A stretch of 64,000 nucleotides of DNA from positions 186,001 through 250,000 of the forward strand of contig NZ_FOUR01000007.1 of assembly GCF_900114925.1 (NCBI RefSeq). The letters run 5' to 3'. The translations under genes were made by a program, and so were the position numbers. This DNA comes from Marinobacter pelagius (GTDB taxonomy: Bacteria; Pseudomonadota; Gammaproteobacteria; Pseudomonadales; Oleiphilaceae). Shown here piece by piece: positions 33,244 through 47,002 of the stretch; within the stretch, counting starts at the first letter, position 1, and the number at the start of each line of letters is the position of its first letter. The notes below the pieces were generated by a model. It was not told where the DNA came from and made no database searches. It was given only the letters and a program-made list of their open reading frames with translations.

Positions 33244-35985
33244 TCAGCTGACCTTGCCGCAGCACTGTTTGTACTTCTTGCCGGACCCGCAGGGGCAGGG
33301 CTCGTTTCGTCCCACCTTGCGCTCCTGGCGGACAAAGGTTTCCGGCGTCGCGGACTGCCGCTCACCGTCGCCCTCGCCTTCCGCCTGGCTCTGTGCGGTG
33401 GCGCTGGTCTCGTCATGGCGCATGCGGGCACGGGCCAGCTCTCTCTCGAGCTCGGCCTTGCGGCGGCGCTCCACCTCTTCCATTTCCTCGGGAGTCTGCA
33501 CCCGGACATGACTCAGGATGCGGGCAATATCCCGCTTCATGGTCTCCAGCATTTCCTCGAACAGGTTGAACGCCTCGCGCTTGTATTCCTGCTTCGGGTT
33601 CTTCTGGGCATAACCGCGCAGGTGAATACCCCGGCGCAGATGGTCCATGTTGGACAGATGCTCTTTCCAGAGGGTATCGAGCACCTGCAGGAACACCTGC
33701 TTCTCGAACTTGCGCATGGCTTCGGAGCCGGCAATGGCTTCCTTCGCCTCGTAAGCGGCGACAATCTCGCTGAGGATCTTCTCGCGCAGGCTTTCCTCGT
33801 AGAGTTTGCTGTCTTCCTTAAGCCACTGCTGGATCGGCAGATCAATGGCCATCTCGGACTGAAGCTGGGACTCGAGACCCGCTACATCCCACTGTTCCGG
33901 CATGCTCTGGGGCGGGATGTACTCGTTGATCAGCTCGCTGACCACGTCCTCGCGGATGGTCTTGATCATGTCCGAGATATCGTCCGAGGACATGACCTCG
34001 TTACGCTGGTCGTAGATCACGGTACGCTGGTCGTTGGCCACGTCATCGTATTCCAGCAGGGTCTTCCGCATGTCGAAGTTGCGGCCTTCCACCTTGCGCT
34101 GGGACTTCTCGATGGCGTTGGTGACCATGCGGTGCTCGATGGCCTCGCCCTTCTTCATGCCCATGGCCTGCATCAGGCTCTTCACCCGGTCCGGGGCGAA
34201 GATCCGCATCAGGTTGTCTTCCAGGGACAGGAAGAAACGGGATGACCCCGGATCCCCCTGACGACCGGCACGACCACGCAGCTGGTTGTCGATCCGCCGG
34301 GACTCGTGACGCTCGGTACCGATGATGTGCAGGCCACCGGCCTCCAGCACCTGGTTATGACGCTCGGTCCACTCGGCCTTCATCTTGGCGACGGCTTCCT
34401 CGGTGGGATTCTCCATCGCCGCGACTTCGTATTCCCAGTTACCACCGAGGACGATGTCGGTACCCCGGCCGGCCATGTTGGTGGCAATGGTGACCGCGCC
34501 CGGGCGACCGGCCTGGGCCACGATCATGGCCTCGGACTCGTGCTGCTTGGCGTTCAGGATCTTGTGGTCGATCCGGGCCTTTTTCAGCAGCATCGACAGC
34601 AGCTCGGAGGCCTCGATGGATGCGGTACCCACGAGAATAGGTCGGCCCTCGGCAGTGACGTCCTTGATCTCGTCGATGATGGCGTGGAATTTCTCTTCCT
34701 GGGTGAGGTACACCAGGTCGTTGTAGTCAATCCGCTGGATCGGCTTGTTGGGCGGGATCACCACCACATCCAGGCCGTAGATCTGGCGGAATTCGAAGGC
34801 TTCGGTATCGGCGGTACCGGTCATGCCGGCCAGCTTCTCGTACAGACGGAAGTAGTTCTGGAAGGTGGTCGAGGCCAGGGTCTGACTCTCGGCCTGGATC
34901 CTGACGCCTTCCTTCGCCTCGATGGCCTGGTGCAGGCCCTCGCTCCAGCGACGGCCCGGCATGGTCCGGCCGGTATGCTCGTCAACGATGACCACCTGGT
35001 CACCCTGGACGATGTAATCAACATCCTTCTGGAACAGGTGATGGGCGCGCAAGGCCGAGTGCACATGGTGCAGCAGGCTCAGGTTGGAGGCGGAATACAG
35101 GCTCTCGCCTTCATTCAGCAGGCCGCGACTGAGCAGCAGTTCTTCGACCTTCTCATGACCAGCCTCGGTCAGCTCCACCTGGCGTGCTTTCTCATCGATG
35201 GTGAAGTCGCCGGAAGGCTCGCCCTCTTCGGACACCTCCCCCTCCTCGAGACTCGGCACCAGCTCATTGATGGCCTGATAGAGCTTGGAGCTGTCCTCGG
35301 CGGCGCCGGAGATGATCAGCGGCGTCCGGGCTTCGTCGATGAGGATGGAGTCCACCTCGTCGACGATGGCGAAGTTCAGCCCGCGCTGGACCTTGTCCTC
35401 GGTGCTGAATGCCATGTTGTCGCGGAGATAGTCGAAACCGAATTCGTTGTTGGTACCGTAGGTGATGTCCGCCTGGTAGGCCGCTTTCTTCTCATCGGGC
35501 GCCTGGCCGGCAACAACCACGCCCACCTGCAGGCCCAGGAAGCGATAGAGTTTGCCCATCCAGTCAGCGTCCCGGCGGGCCAGGTAGTCGTTCACCGTGA
35601 CCACGTGCACACCTTTGCCGGACAGCGAGTTGAGGTAAACCGCGGCTGTCGCCACCAGGGTCTTACCCTCACCGGTCTTCATCTCGGCAATCCGGCCTTC
35701 GTGCAGGGTGATACCACCAATCAGCTGGACGTCATAGTGACGCATGCCCATGACCCGACGGCTGGCTTCGCGAACCGTAGCAAAGGCCTCGGGCAACAGG
35801 GCATCGAGGCTTTCGCCCTCTTCCACACGGCGACGGAACTCAGCGGTCTTGCCCTGCAACTCGGTGTCGGAAAAATTGCCAAACTGCTCTTCAAGTTCGT
35901 TGATGCGCGCAACTTGTTTACGCATCCTCTTGATTTCTCTGGCATTCTTACTGCCGAACATCTTGGTTGCAAGCTTTGTGAACAT
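33244..35985 (-). CDS. secA: Preprotein translocase ATPase SecA
   Basis: SecA (913 aa) drives protein export through SecYEG. Walker A MKTGEGKT sits at residues 102-109, the same numbers as in E. coli; the DEAD-type Walker B reads [23 protein letters not shown] and [13 protein letters not shown] belong to the second nucleotide-binding fold. The C-terminus has the zinc SEC-C motif C-x-C-x8-C-C in [16 protein letters not shown], which binds SecB and lipid. It lies downstream of an M23 peptidase gene and upstream of argJ, the pseudomonad order. A long GC-rich hairpin (36104-36133) sits in its leader region. Confidence 0.98.
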   Translation of the reverse strand: MFTKLATKMFGSKNAREIKRMRKQVARINELEEQFGNFSDTELQGKTAEFRRRVEEGESLDALLPEAFATVREASRRVMGMRHYDVQLIGGITLHEGRIAEMKTGEGKTLVATAAVYLNSLSGKGVHVVTVNDYLARRDADWMGKLYRFLGLQVGVVVAGQAPDEKKAAYQADITYGTNNEFGFDYLRDNMAFSTEDKVQRGLNFAIVDEVDSILIDEARTPLIISGAAEDSSKLYQAINELVPSLEEGEVSEEGEPSGDFTIDEKARQVELTEAGHEKVEELLLSRGLLNEGESLYSASNLSLLHHVHSALRAHHLFQKDVDYIVQGDQVVIVDEHTGRTMPGRRWSEGLHQAIEAKEGVRIQAESQTLASTTFQNYFRLYEKLAGMTGTADTEAFEFRQIYGLDVVVIPPNKPIQRIDYNDLVYLTQEEKFHAIIDEIKDVTAEGRPILVGTASIEASELLSMLLKKARIDHKILNAKQHESEAMIVAQAGRPGAVTIATNMAGRGTDIVLGGNWEYEVAAMENPTEEAVAKMKAEWTERHNQVLEAGGLHIIGTERHESRRIDNQLRGRAGRQGDPGSSRFFLSLEDNLMRIFAPDRVKSLMQAMGMKKGEAIEHRMVTNAIEKSQRKVEGRNFDMRKTLLEYDDVANDQRTVIYDQRNEVMSSDDISDMIKTIREDVVSELINEYIPPQSMPEQWDVAGLESQLQSEMAIDLPIQQWLKEDSKLYEESLREKILSEIVAAYEAKEAIAGSEAMRKFEKQVFLQVLDTLWKEHLSNMDHLRRGIHLRGYAQKNPKQEYKREAFNLFEEMLETMKRDIARILSHVRVQTPEEMEEVERRRKAELERELARARMRHDETSATAQSQAEGEGDGERQSATPETFVRQERKVGRNEPCPCGSGKKYKQCCGKVS

Positions 35986-36103
35986 AGACCACTGCTTCTT
36001 TAATTAAACGAAGGAAGCCGGCATTCTAACCTTATTTCCCGACAGGACAAAAGGCGCACCTCACAAGTGCCGGAATGAAAGTGTCGGAATGCCAACGACT
36101 TGT

Positions 36104-36133
36104 CCTCCGGGGCGAATGATTCGCACCCGGAGG
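36104..36133. repeat. Strong GC-rich hairpin between the M23 peptidase and secA
   Basis: CCTCCGGGGCGAAT at 36104-36117 pairs with 36119-36133, with one bulged A at 36125 and almost no loop. No T run follows on either strand, so it is not a classic terminator. It may stabilise the peptidase mRNA 3' end or shape the secA leader. The whole gap 35986-36179 contains no gene. Confidence 0.6.
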
Positions 36134-36179
36134 GAACTGGAGGGGAAAACCGGGAATCCTAACAAGATACCGCCGGGAC

Positions 36180-37115
36180 TTAACGATTGGCCCGGGCAAT
36201 GTATTTCACGGGATCCTTGGAGCGACCATTCTGCAGGACCTCAAAGTGCACGTGAGGACCTGTTGACCGACCGGTACTACCCATCAGGGCAACCACCTGC
36301 CCCTTCTGGACCACGTCCCCGGTCTTGACCTTGACGGTCTTGCAGTGACCGTAGCGGGTCACCAGACCATCACCGTGGTCGATTTCCACCAGGTTGCCAT
36401 AGCCATAACGCTCGCCGGCCCAGGTAACCACACCTCCGGCAACGGCAATGATGTCACTACCATCCTTGCCTGCCAGGTCGACACCGTCATGCCACGTTCG
36501 CTTGCCGGAAAACGGATCGGAGCGATAGCCGTACTTGGACGACAGCCAGCCCCAAGTGATCGGCCGACCCTCAACATACATTTCTTCTTCCAGCTTCTGA
36601 CGGGAAGCGAGCTTGTCCAGCAGGCGCAGTTGCTGCTCCCGGTCGGCCAGCTGCGCCTCCATACGTTCGATCATGTCGGTCAGTGCCGGTGCGGAAAAGG
36701 ATTCCCTGGTCTCAGGTCCTTCAGGCCCACCGACGGCCGGCGGCTCATCAAAGTTGAACTCTTCACTGGCCACCAGCCCGGATTCCACAAACCGCTGCCC
36801 GAGGGCGTCGAGGCGCAACATGCGGCCCTGGAGTTCGCCGAGGCGCAGGGTCAGGGCATCGACCTGTTCACGGACCTGCTCTTCAACGGCGGCCAGTTCC
36901 TGTTGCTGGGCCTCCAGCTTGCTTTTCCAGTGCGCCACCAGCTCCGACGGCTTTGGCTCCTGTGCTTTGGCCTTGCTGACTGCCGCCTGGTAGCCGCCCC
37001 AGACCGCCGCGCTGATCAAAGCAAGTATCAGCACCAGCATAGCGGCCAGGAACTTGCCGTTCAGGGCGACAACCCGGGACTTCCCGTGGTGTTTGCCTAC
37101 GAGGATAATGTTCAT
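36180..37115 (-). CDS. M23-family peptidase with membrane anchor and coiled coil
   Basis: A 311-residue periplasmic peptidase or divisome regulator. After a short basic N-terminus comes one membrane segment (FLAAMLVLILALISAAVWGGY, residues about 21-41), then a coiled coil (about 60-175) and a C-terminal LytM/M23 domain. Zinc ligands look intact: WHDGVDLAG (H-x3-D) and TGPHVHFEV (H-x-H). This layout is like the pseudomonad protein encoded before secA. The ATG at 37115 is chosen because the protein then starts MNIILVGKHHGKSR; upstream in-frame starts exist at 37133 and 37208. Confidence 0.88.
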   Translation of the reverse strand: MNIILVGKHHGKSRVVALNGKFLAAMLVLILALISAAVWGGYQAAVSKAKAQEPKPSELVAHWKSKLEAQQQELAAVEEQVREQVDALTLRLGELQGRMLRLDALGQRFVESGLVASEEFNFDEPPAVGGPEGPETRESFSAPALTDMIERMEAQLADREQQLRLLDKLASRQKLEEEMYVEGRPITWGWLSSKYGYRSDPFSGKRTWHDGVDLAGKDGSDIIAVAGGVVTWAGERYGYGNLVEIDHGDGLVTRYGHCKTVKVKTGDVVQKGQVVALMGSTGRSTGPHVHFEVLQNGRSKDPVKYIARANR

Positions 37116-37346
37116 ATCGTCTTCTGATTTCATCGGGGGGCCGCAAGCCTGATCCTGCGTGTTGCAGCCCGGGATGTCCGAATGGGTCTGACCTTTCCCT
37201 GGCAACAACTACGTACTGAATAATCGCAGCGCCCGCTGGACATAGGTATTTGCAACAATGTAAAACGAGTCTGAAGCGGGCACTACCCTCAAACAGTGCC
37301 GAAGTGTAACCAATCGTAAACGGAACCGTCGAGTGAAAGCGCGTCA

Positions 37347-37793
37347 ATGAAGCGGAAAAGCGAACAGAAAATGAGCTTCGACAAGGTCGGCGGCAACCCC
37401 GCCCTGAGTGATCTTGTGGCCAAGGCCGAACTGCACCGGCAGGCGGAAGAGCAGGTCCTGAGCGCGCTCCCCGAGGAGCTCGCCAGTGGCGTTCGCTTTC
37501 TCAGCTGCCAGGAAGGCGAACTGGTACTGTCCGCTGTCAACGCCACGCGGGCCAGCCAGATCCGTTTCCGCCAGCATGAAATCATGGCCAGCGTCCGGGA
37601 GCAGGAGCTGTTCCGTTACGTGTGGAAACTGAAAGTGAAGGTGGCACCGCCGCGCTTCAGGGAAACAAAGCGCGCCGAAAAACAGTCCCTGAGCAAAGAA
37701 AATGCCCGGCTCCTCGCAGAGGAGGCCGGGCACACGAAGGATAAAGCTTTACGCGAGGTTCTCGAAAAACTCGCAAGCCACGCCCGCGATTAA
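37347..37793 (+). CDS. dciA: DciA-like DUF721 protein, replicative helicase loader
   Basis: A 148-residue DUF721 protein. The N-terminal half holds the KH-like DciA domain (LLxxLVAKAELH onwards through LSAVNATRASQIRFRQHEIM); the C-terminal half is basic and probably disordered. DciA loads DnaB at the origin in bacteria that lack DnaC. Its place between lpxC and secA matches pseudomonads. It is convergent with lpxC, 11 bases apart, and the lpxC terminator lies inside its 3' end. GAGTGAAAG precedes the start. Confidence 0.85.
   Translation: MKRKSEQKMSFDKVGGNPALSDLVAKAELHRQAEEQVLSALPEELASGVRFLSCQEGELVLSAVNATRASQIRFRQHEIMASVREQELFRYVWKLKVKVAPPRFRETKRAEKQSLSKENARLLAEEAGHTKDKALREVLEKLASHARD
37704..37731 (-). 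terminator. Terminator of lpxC lying inside dciA
   Basis: On the minus strand a 12-base G+C stem with one bulged base (37719-37731 with 37704-37715) and a 3-base loop is followed by ATTTTCTTT. It is about 75 bases past the lpxC stop and within the coding part of the opposing dciA. Confidence 0.75.
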
Positions 37794-37804
37794 GGCGTCC
37801 TGCC

Positions 37805-38722
37805 TTAACCCTGAGCTGCCAGCACAGGCTTCATATAGGAGATGGGTGCGGTCGCTTCGTCATCGAAGGTAACCACTTCCCACGCATCCTGTTCAGCCCG
37901 GAGCTTACGGAGCAGCTTGTTGTTCAGGTCGTGACCGGACTTCACACCGCGGAACTCACCGATCAGGCTGTTACCGAGCAGGTACAGGTCGCCAATGGCA
38001 TCCAGCACCTTGTGCTTGACGAACTCATCATCGTAACGAAGACCGTCTTCGTTCAGGATCTTGTAGTCGTCAACCACGATGGCGTTATCGACAGAGCCCC
38101 CCAGCGCCAGGTTCATCGCCCGCAGCTTCTCGATGTCACGCATGAACCCGAAGGTCCGGGCGCGGGACACTTCCTTCACGAAGGAAGTACTGGAGAAATC
38201 CACGGTCGCGGTCTGGGCACGGCCCTTGAACACCGGGTGGTCGAAGTCGATACCGAAGGAAACCTTGAAACCCTCGAAGGGCAGGAAGGTCGCTTTCTTG
38301 TCGCCTTCTTCCACGGTAACTTCGCGCTTGATGCGGATGAAGCGCTTGGCCGCGTCCTGCTCGGCGATGCCGGCAGACTGCAGCAGGAACACGAACGGTC
38401 CGGCGGAGCCGTCCATGATGGGCACTTCAGACGCGCTGAGCTCCACGAAGCAGTTATCAATACCGAGACCAGCCATGGCTGACAGCAAGTGCTCTACTGT
38501 TGCCACACGGACACCGTTTTTTACCAGCGTCGTGGACAGCATGGTCTCACCCACATTTTCCGCACAGGCGCGAATCTCGACCATCGGGTCCAGATCCGTC
38601 CGGCGGAAGATGATACCCGAGTCTACCGGAGCCGGCTTCAGGGTCAGGTAAACCTTCTCTCCTGAGTGCAGGCCGACACCGGTAGCCCGGATGGTGTTTT
38701 TGAGTGTCCGTTGTCTGATCAT
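37805..38722 (-). CDS. lpxC: UDP-3-O-acyl-N-acetylglucosamine deacetylase
   Basis: LpxC (305 aa) catalyses the committed step of lipid A synthesis. The zinc ligands are H78 (TVEHLLSA), H237 and D241 (HKVLDAIGD), all present. [14 protein letters not shown] at the N-terminus and [12 protein letters not shown] are further landmarks. It is the last gene next to the dcw cluster, 231 bases after ftsZ on the same strand, so it probably has its own promoter; a TAGAAT -10-like hexamer lies at 38754-38759. Confidence 0.98.
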   Translation of the reverse strand: MIRQRTLKNTIRATGVGLHSGEKVYLTLKPAPVDSGIIFRRTDLDPMVEIRACAENVGETMLSTTLVKNGVRVATVEHLLSAMAGLGIDNCFVELSASEVPIMDGSAGPFVFLLQSAGIAEQDAAKRFIRIKREVTVEEGDKKATFLPFEGFKVSFGIDFDHPVFKGRAQTATVDFSSTSFVKEVSRARTFGFMRDIEKLRAMNLALGGSVDNAIVVDDYKILNEDGLRYDDEFVKHKVLDAIGDLYLLGNSLIGEFRGVKSGHDLNNKLLRKLRAEQDAWEVVTFDDEATAPISYMKPVLAAQG

Positions 38723-38890
38723 CGGTTCATCATTCCGTCACAAAATGGCGATATTCTAGGCAAAAAACTGCCCGGAGAATATCAGAAATTAAGACTGAGT
38801 ACCATTTGACCAAGAGGGCTTTGCCTCAAATTTACACAAAGCCAACACTCGGCACTCAGCGCACGTAATTTCCGGCAGTCGGGTTCCCTT

Positions 38891-38910
38891 ATTCGGCAAA
38901 AAAGCCGAAT
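38891..38910 (-). terminator. Small hairpin after ftsZ
   Basis: ATTCGGC and GCCGAAT pair perfectly around a 6-base A/T loop, 44 bases past the ftsZ stop. No T run follows, so termination would be weak. The rest of the 231-base ftsZ-lpxC gap holds no gene. Confidence 0.4.
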
Positions 38911-38953
38911 TGGATCCCCGTACTCATAACCGGCTCACAGTTGCGACAGATTA

Positions 38954-40111
38954 TCAATCAGCCTGACGGCGAAGGAATGCGGGAATATCGAGATAGTCCA
39001 CGCCCTGCTCTTCGCTTTCCTTGTTCTGATCGATAGCCACGTTACCGCTGGACACGGCGCGACGACGCAGAACCGCTGGACGATCCAGCTGGTTGTAGTC
39101 GGTCTTGCCGTCCAGGGTACGGGTGTTGTCGACAACCTTCGTCGGCTTTTCGCGATCACCGCCCAGGCCGGTGGCGACAACAGTCACCTTGAGCTCGTCG
39201 GTCATTTCCGGATCGATCACGGTACCGACCACAACAGTCGCGGAATCGGACGCGAACTCACGCACAATGTCGCCAACCTCGGAGAATTCGCCCAGGTTGA
39301 GATCCATGCCGGCAGTGATATTGACCAGGATACCCTTGGCGCCCTGGAGGTTGATGTCCTCGAGCAGCGGGCTGCGCACGGCGGCCTCCGCAGCTTCCCG
39401 GGCACGGTTCTCGCCAGTGGCACGGGCGGTACCCATCATGGCCATACCCATCTCCGACATCACCGTCTTCACGTCCGCGAAGTCGACGTTGATCATGCCG
39501 TTGCGGGTGATCAGGTCGGCAATGCCCTGCACAGCACCCAGCAGCACATCGTTGGCTGAGGCAAAGGCATCCAGCAGGCTGGTCTTCTTGCCCATGACCG
39601 CCAGCAGCTTCTCGTTGGGAATGGTGATCAGGGAGTCAACGCTCTCCTCGAGCTCCTTCAGGCCCTCTTCGGCCACGCTCATGCGCTTGCCGCCCTCGAA
39701 CATGAAGGGCTTGGTAACCACGGCCACGGTCAGGATACCCAGCTCACGGGCCACCTCGGCCACAACCGGAGCGGCTCCGGTGCCGGTACCTCCGCCCATG
39801 CCGGCGGTAATGAACACCATATCGGCGCCCTGCAGGGCCTCTGCGATACGGTCACGGTCTTCCAGGGCAGACTGACGACCTACTTCCGGATTGGCGCCGG
39901 CACCCAGCCCCTTGGTGATGTTGCCACCAAGCTGGATTACCTGCCGGGCATCCAGATCAGTCAGCGCCTGGGCATCGGTGTTGGCGCAGATAAATTCCAC
40001 ACCTTCAACGTCGCTGTTGAGCATGTGACGTACGGCATTACCACCGCCACCACCAACACCGACGACTTTAATGACAGCGTTTTGCTGGACATTATCGACG
40101 AGTTCGAACAT
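38954..40111 (-). CDS. ftsZ: Cell division protein FtsZ
   Basis: FtsZ (385 aa) is the tubulin-like GTPase of the division ring. The tubulin signature GGGTGTG is at residues 106-112, and the N-terminal [14 protein letters not shown] and NTDAQAL belong to the GTP pocket. The C-terminal conserved peptide [14 protein letters not shown], which binds FtsA and ZipA, is intact after a linker. A GGGGA ribosome site precedes the start. It ends the ftsQ-ftsA-ftsZ group, 96 bases after ftsA. Confidence 0.98.
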   Translation of the reverse strand: MFELVDNVQQNAVIKVVGVGGGGGNAVRHMLNSDVEGVEFICANTDAQALTDLDARQVIQLGGNITKGLGAGANPEVGRQSALEDRDRIAEALQGADMVFITAGMGGGTGTGAAPVVAEVARELGILTVAVVTKPFMFEGGKRMSVAEEGLKELEESVDSLITIPNEKLLAVMGKKTSLLDAFASANDVLLGAVQGIADLITRNGMINVDFADVKTVMSEMGMAMMGTARATGENRAREAAEAAVRSPLLEDINLQGAKGILVNITAGMDLNLGEFSEVGDIVREFASDSATVVVGTVIDPEMTDELKVTVVATGLGGDREKPTKVVDNTRTLDGKTDYNQLDRPAVLRRRAVSSGNVAIDQNKESEEQGVDYLDIPAFLRRQAD

Positions 40112-40207
40112 TTCCCCTACTCCTTCGTGCTGTAGACAGCCTATCCAGGCTGTTTTTTCGAGATTTATGTTTTCGAGATACCTTCGTGTACTGCTCGTCC
40201 TGGCCGG

Positions 40208-41443
40208 TCAGAAGTGACCGGTAAACCAGGCTTTCATGCGCTCAAACAGCGAGGGGGCCTCTTCCCCCTTGAGCACGGGCGCCCGCCCGAGATCCATCTG
40301 GCGGAAGCCATGGATCAGCAACCCGACGCCAGTGGCGTAGATCGGGTTGTTGACCACCTCCGTCATACCGGACACCGCCTGCGGAGAAGCCAGGCGGACC
40401 GGCATGTGGAAGATCTCCTCGGCCAGTTCCACCACGCCTTCCATGGTGGAGGAACCGCCGGTTATCACGATGCCTGCGGGAATCAGGTCCTCAAATCCGG
40501 ACCGGCGCAGTTCCGACTGCACCAGGGTGAAAAGCTCCTCATAACGGGGCTCCACCACTTCGGCCAGTGCCTGCCGTGAAAGGTCACGAGGGGCACGATC
40601 GCCGACGCTCGGCACCTTGATGGTTTCATCGGCGCCTGCGAGCTGGGTCAGCGCGCAGGCATACTTGATCTTGATTTCTTCGGCATTCTGGGTCGGAGTC
40701 CGCAGCGCCATGGCAATGTCGTTGGTGACCTGGTCCCCGGCAATCGGGATTACCGCGGTGTGGCGGATGGCGCCGCCGGTAAAGACCGCGATATCCGTCG
40801 TCCCGCCACCGAGATCCACCACGCAGACCCCAAGCTCTTTTTCATCTTCAGTCAGGATGGCGTGACTGGAGGCCAGTTGTTCCAGAATGATGTCGTCCAC
40901 CTCCAGGCCGCAGCGCTTCACGCATTTCTCGATGTTCTGGGCAGCATTTACCGCACAGGTCACCAGGTGCACCTTGGCTTCCAGGCGAACACCGGACATG
41001 CCCATTGGCTCCTTGATGCCCTCCTGGCTGTCAATCACGAACTCCTGCGGCAGGATATGCAGGATCTTCTGGTCTGCCGGAATGGCAACTGCCTGGGCGG
41101 CGTCAATCACCCGGTCAATATCCGCCTGGGTGACCTCACGGTCCCGGATGGCCACGATGCCATGGGAGTTAAGGCTCTTGATGTGGCTGCCCGCGATCCC
41201 GGCGTACACCGAATGAATCCGGCAGCCGGCCATGAGCTCCGCCTCCTCGACAGCACGCTGGATGGCCTGCACGGTGGTCTCGATATTGACCACCACGCCA
41301 CGCTTGAGACCCCGGGACGGGTGGGAACCGATCCCCACCACTTCAATGGTGCCGTCCATCTTGCGCTTGCCGACAATCGCAACCACTTTCGAGGTTCCGA
41401 TATCGAGGCCAACAATCATGTTTTCCGTTTCAACCGATGACAT
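40208..41443 (-). CDS. ftsA: Cell division protein FtsA
   Basis: FtsA (411 aa) is the actin-like ATPase that tethers FtsZ to the membrane. The phosphate motif GLDIGTSKVVAIVG starts near residue 12, and VCVVDLGGGTTDIAVF is the second phosphate loop; the C-terminal amphipathic helix reads LFERMKAWFTGHF. The ATG at 41443 fits the usual MSS-type start; GTG and TTG codons four to five codons upstream are alternatives. It is 35 bases downstream of ftsQ. Confidence 0.97.
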   Translation of the reverse strand: MSSVETENMIVGLDIGTSKVVAIVGKRKMDGTIEVVGIGSHPSRGLKRGVVVNIETTVQAIQRAVEEAELMAGCRIHSVYAGIAGSHIKSLNSHGIVAIRDREVTQADIDRVIDAAQAVAIPADQKILHILPQEFVIDSQEGIKEPMGMSGVRLEAKVHLVTCAVNAAQNIEKCVKRCGLEVDDIILEQLASSHAILTEDEKELGVCVVDLGGGTTDIAVFTGGAIRHTAVIPIAGDQVTNDIAMALRTPTQNAEEIKIKYACALTQLAGADETIKVPSVGDRAPRDLSRQALAEVVEPRYEELFTLVQSELRRSGFEDLIPAGIVITGGSSTMEGVVELAEEIFHMPVRLASPQAVSGMTEVVNNPIYATGVGLLIHGFRQMDLGRAPVLKGEEAPSLFERMKAWFTGHF

Positions 41444-41478
41444 GTATTCCACCAAACCGTTGGTCTGTCGTTAATTTG

Positions 41479-44721
<3,243 letters not shown>

Positions 44722-44729
<8 letters not shown>

Positions 44730-45807
44730 TGGCGGCCTCCAGACAGTAATTCACGACTCTCTCCGTTGCATCCGGGCGGGCCAGCGTTCGTGCAGCCTTC
44801 GCCATATTCATGACCCTGGTCCGGTCCTTTGCCAGGTCTTGCAGGGTTTCGGCCAGGGTTGCCGGTGTCAGTTTTGGCTGTGGAATCAGCACTGCCGCCT
44901 TCGCCTCCACCATTTGTTTCGCATTGGCCGTCTGGTGGTCATCCACGGCATGAGGGAATGGCACCAGTACGGCACCGATACCTGCCGTGCAGAGCTCGGA
45001 AACCGTCAGCGCTCCCGAGCGACAGATGACCACATCAGCCCAGCTGTAGGCTTCGGCCATATCCCTGATAAACGGCTCGATACTGGCCGTTACACCCTGT
45101 GCCTCGTAGGCGGCTTTCGCCTCATCCAGGTTCTTCTCACCACACTGGTGACGCACCTCCGGTCGATCTGCCTCCGGAATCAGGGCCAGGGCCTCGGGTA
45201 CCTGCTGATTGAACACCCGGGCGCCGAGGCTGCCGCCGACCACCAGGACCCGCAGCTGGCCGGACCGGCCCGCCATGCGGGTTTGAGGCTCCGGCAGGCT
45301 GGCCAGATCCTGGCGCACCGGGTTACCGGTGCATCGGGTCACCACGTCTGCCCCGAAACTACCCGGGAAGGCTTCCAGCACCGTGTTGGCGAACCGCACC
45401 AGAATTCGGTTGGTCATTCCGGCAATGGCATTCTGCTCATGGATCACCAGAGGTGTCCGGGTCAGCCAGGCGGCCACTCCGCCCGGTCCGGTCACGAATC
45501 CGCCCATGCCAACGACGCAGTCGGGACGGATTCGCCGCACCACCGTAAACGCTTCACCCAGAGCCCGCATCAGGCGGAACGGCGCCAGCAACAGGGCCAG
45601 CTTGCCTTTGCCCCGCAGGCCCGAGATGTGGATGAGCGACAACGGGATGTCGGTATCGCCGATCAGCCGTTGCTCCATGCCACCGGTGGCGCCGAGCCAG
45701 TAAACCTCATGCCCCCTGGCCTCAAGGGCCCGGGCAGTGGCCAGCGCCGGGAACACGTGGCCCCCGGTACCGCCTGCCATCATCAGAAAGCGACGGGATT
45801 CAGTCAT
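44722..45807 (-). CDS. murG: Lipid II synthase MurG
   Basis: MurG (361 aa) transfers N-acetylglucosamine to lipid I at the inner membrane face. The first G loop [15 protein letters not shown], the [14 protein letters not shown] segment and [12 protein letters not shown] are visible; the HQCGEKN and [11 protein letters not shown] motifs of the C-terminal domain are intact. The ATG at 45807 follows GGAGGGGCGG and overlaps the ftsW stop by 8 bases; the frame is open to 45897 but that part lies inside ftsW. Confidence 0.97.
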
Positions 45808-47002
45808 ACACCGCCCCTCCCCGTTTCTTTGAACCGTTCTTCTCACTGGCCACGCGTACCTTGTCCAGCCGTTCCATTTCAATGCGTGCGAGAACACCGA
45901 TACACACGCAGGTAATCATCAGGCTTGACCCGCCATAACTCACCAGTGGCAGGGTCAGGCCCTTGGTGGGCAGCAGTCCGGTGCTGACCGCCATGTTGAT
46001 GCCGGCCTGCAGCCCGATCAGAAGCGTCAGGCCATAGGCAAAACAGGCGCCAAAAGGCATTTCAGCCTTCTCGGCCCGGCGGGCAATCACGAAGCCTGAA
46101 ATCACCAGGACCGTGAACAGGGTCAGTACCAATAACGACCCGAGCAGACCGAATTCCTCGGCGATGATCGCGAAGATAAAGTCGGTGTGGGCCTCGGGCA
46201 GATAGAACAGCTTCTGGATCGAATTGCCCAGGCCGACACCGGCCCACTCGCCACGGCCGAAGGCAATCAGCGACTGGGTCAGCTGGTATCCGGTATCGAA
46301 CTGGTCTTTCCAGGGATCCAGGTAGCTCACCACCCGTTTCAGCCGGTAAGGCTGGGTGAGCACCAGGACAGTCCCCAGGGCCACCAGAATCGCGATCAGC
46401 GGCAGGAACCGGGTCAACCGGACGCCACTGAGAAAAATCATGCCGGCCGCCGCCGTCACCAGCACTACCGTGGCACCGAAGTCCGGCTGGATAACCAGCA
46501 GGACCGAGGCCACACCCAACACCACCAGCGGCTTCAGAAAACCGGGCCAGGTATTGAGCAGTTCGTCCCGGCGGCGCACCACATAACCGGCCAGATAGGC
46601 AATCAGGCACAGTTTTGCCACCTCGGACACCTGCACGTTGAACAGGCCGAACGGGATCCAACGGGTGGAACCATTGACCGTGCGCCCCATGGGTGTCAGT
46701 ACCAGCACCAGCACCAGCAGACCGATGCCCAGCAGCAGCCAGCCACTGCGCTCCCACCAGGCAACCGGCACATTCACCGCCACCAGGGCCAGGACACCAC
46801 CCATGGCGGCGAACAGCAGCTGACGGATCACATAGTGGTAGCTGTTGCCCATGGTTTCCGCCGCCATGTCCATGGAAGCGGATGAAATCATCACCACACC
46901 GACCACTAGCAACGCTGCCGCGCTGAGCACCAGCACCGGCAGAGGCTGGATCTCGCCCAGCCAGCTGTTGCGGTTCGGAAGGCTGATTCCGGCTGACATC
47001 AC
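45800..47002 (-). CDS. ftsW: Peptidoglycan glycosyltransferase FtsW
   Basis: FtsW (400 aa) is the SEDS-family septal peptidoglycan polymerase, with about ten membrane segments. Landmarks are GRTVNGSTRWIPFGLFNVQV, the TGYQLTQSLIAFGRGEW segment, the LPEAHTDFIFAIIAEEFG loop, and GLTLPLVSYGGSS near the C-terminus. It overlaps murD by 4 bases upstream and murG by 8 bases downstream. The second Met (46999) is an alternative start. Confidence 0.97.
   Translation of the reverse strand: MMSAGISLPNRNSWLGEIQPLPVLVLSAAALLVVGVVMISSASMDMAAETMGNSYHYVIRQLLFAAMGGVLALVAVNVPVAWWERSGWLLLGIGLLVLVLVLTPMGRTVNGSTRWIPFGLFNVQVSEVAKLCLIAYLAGYVVRRRDELLNTWPGFLKPLVVLGVASVLLVIQPDFGATVVLVTAAAGMIFLSGVRLTRFLPLIAILVALGTVLVLTQPYRLKRVVSYLDPWKDQFDTGYQLTQSLIAFGRGEWAGVGLGNSIQKLFYLPEAHTDFIFAIIAEEFGLLGSLLVLTLFTVLVISGFVIARRAEKAEMPFGACFAYGLTLLIGLQAGINMAVSTGLLPTKGLTLPLVSYGGSSLMITCVCIGVLARIEMERLDKVRVASEKNGSKKRGGAVYD

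Noticed and set aside
38754..38759. TAGAAT as the lpxC -10
   Set aside because: Good position but no acceptable -35 partner or extended -10, so not listed as a promoter feature.
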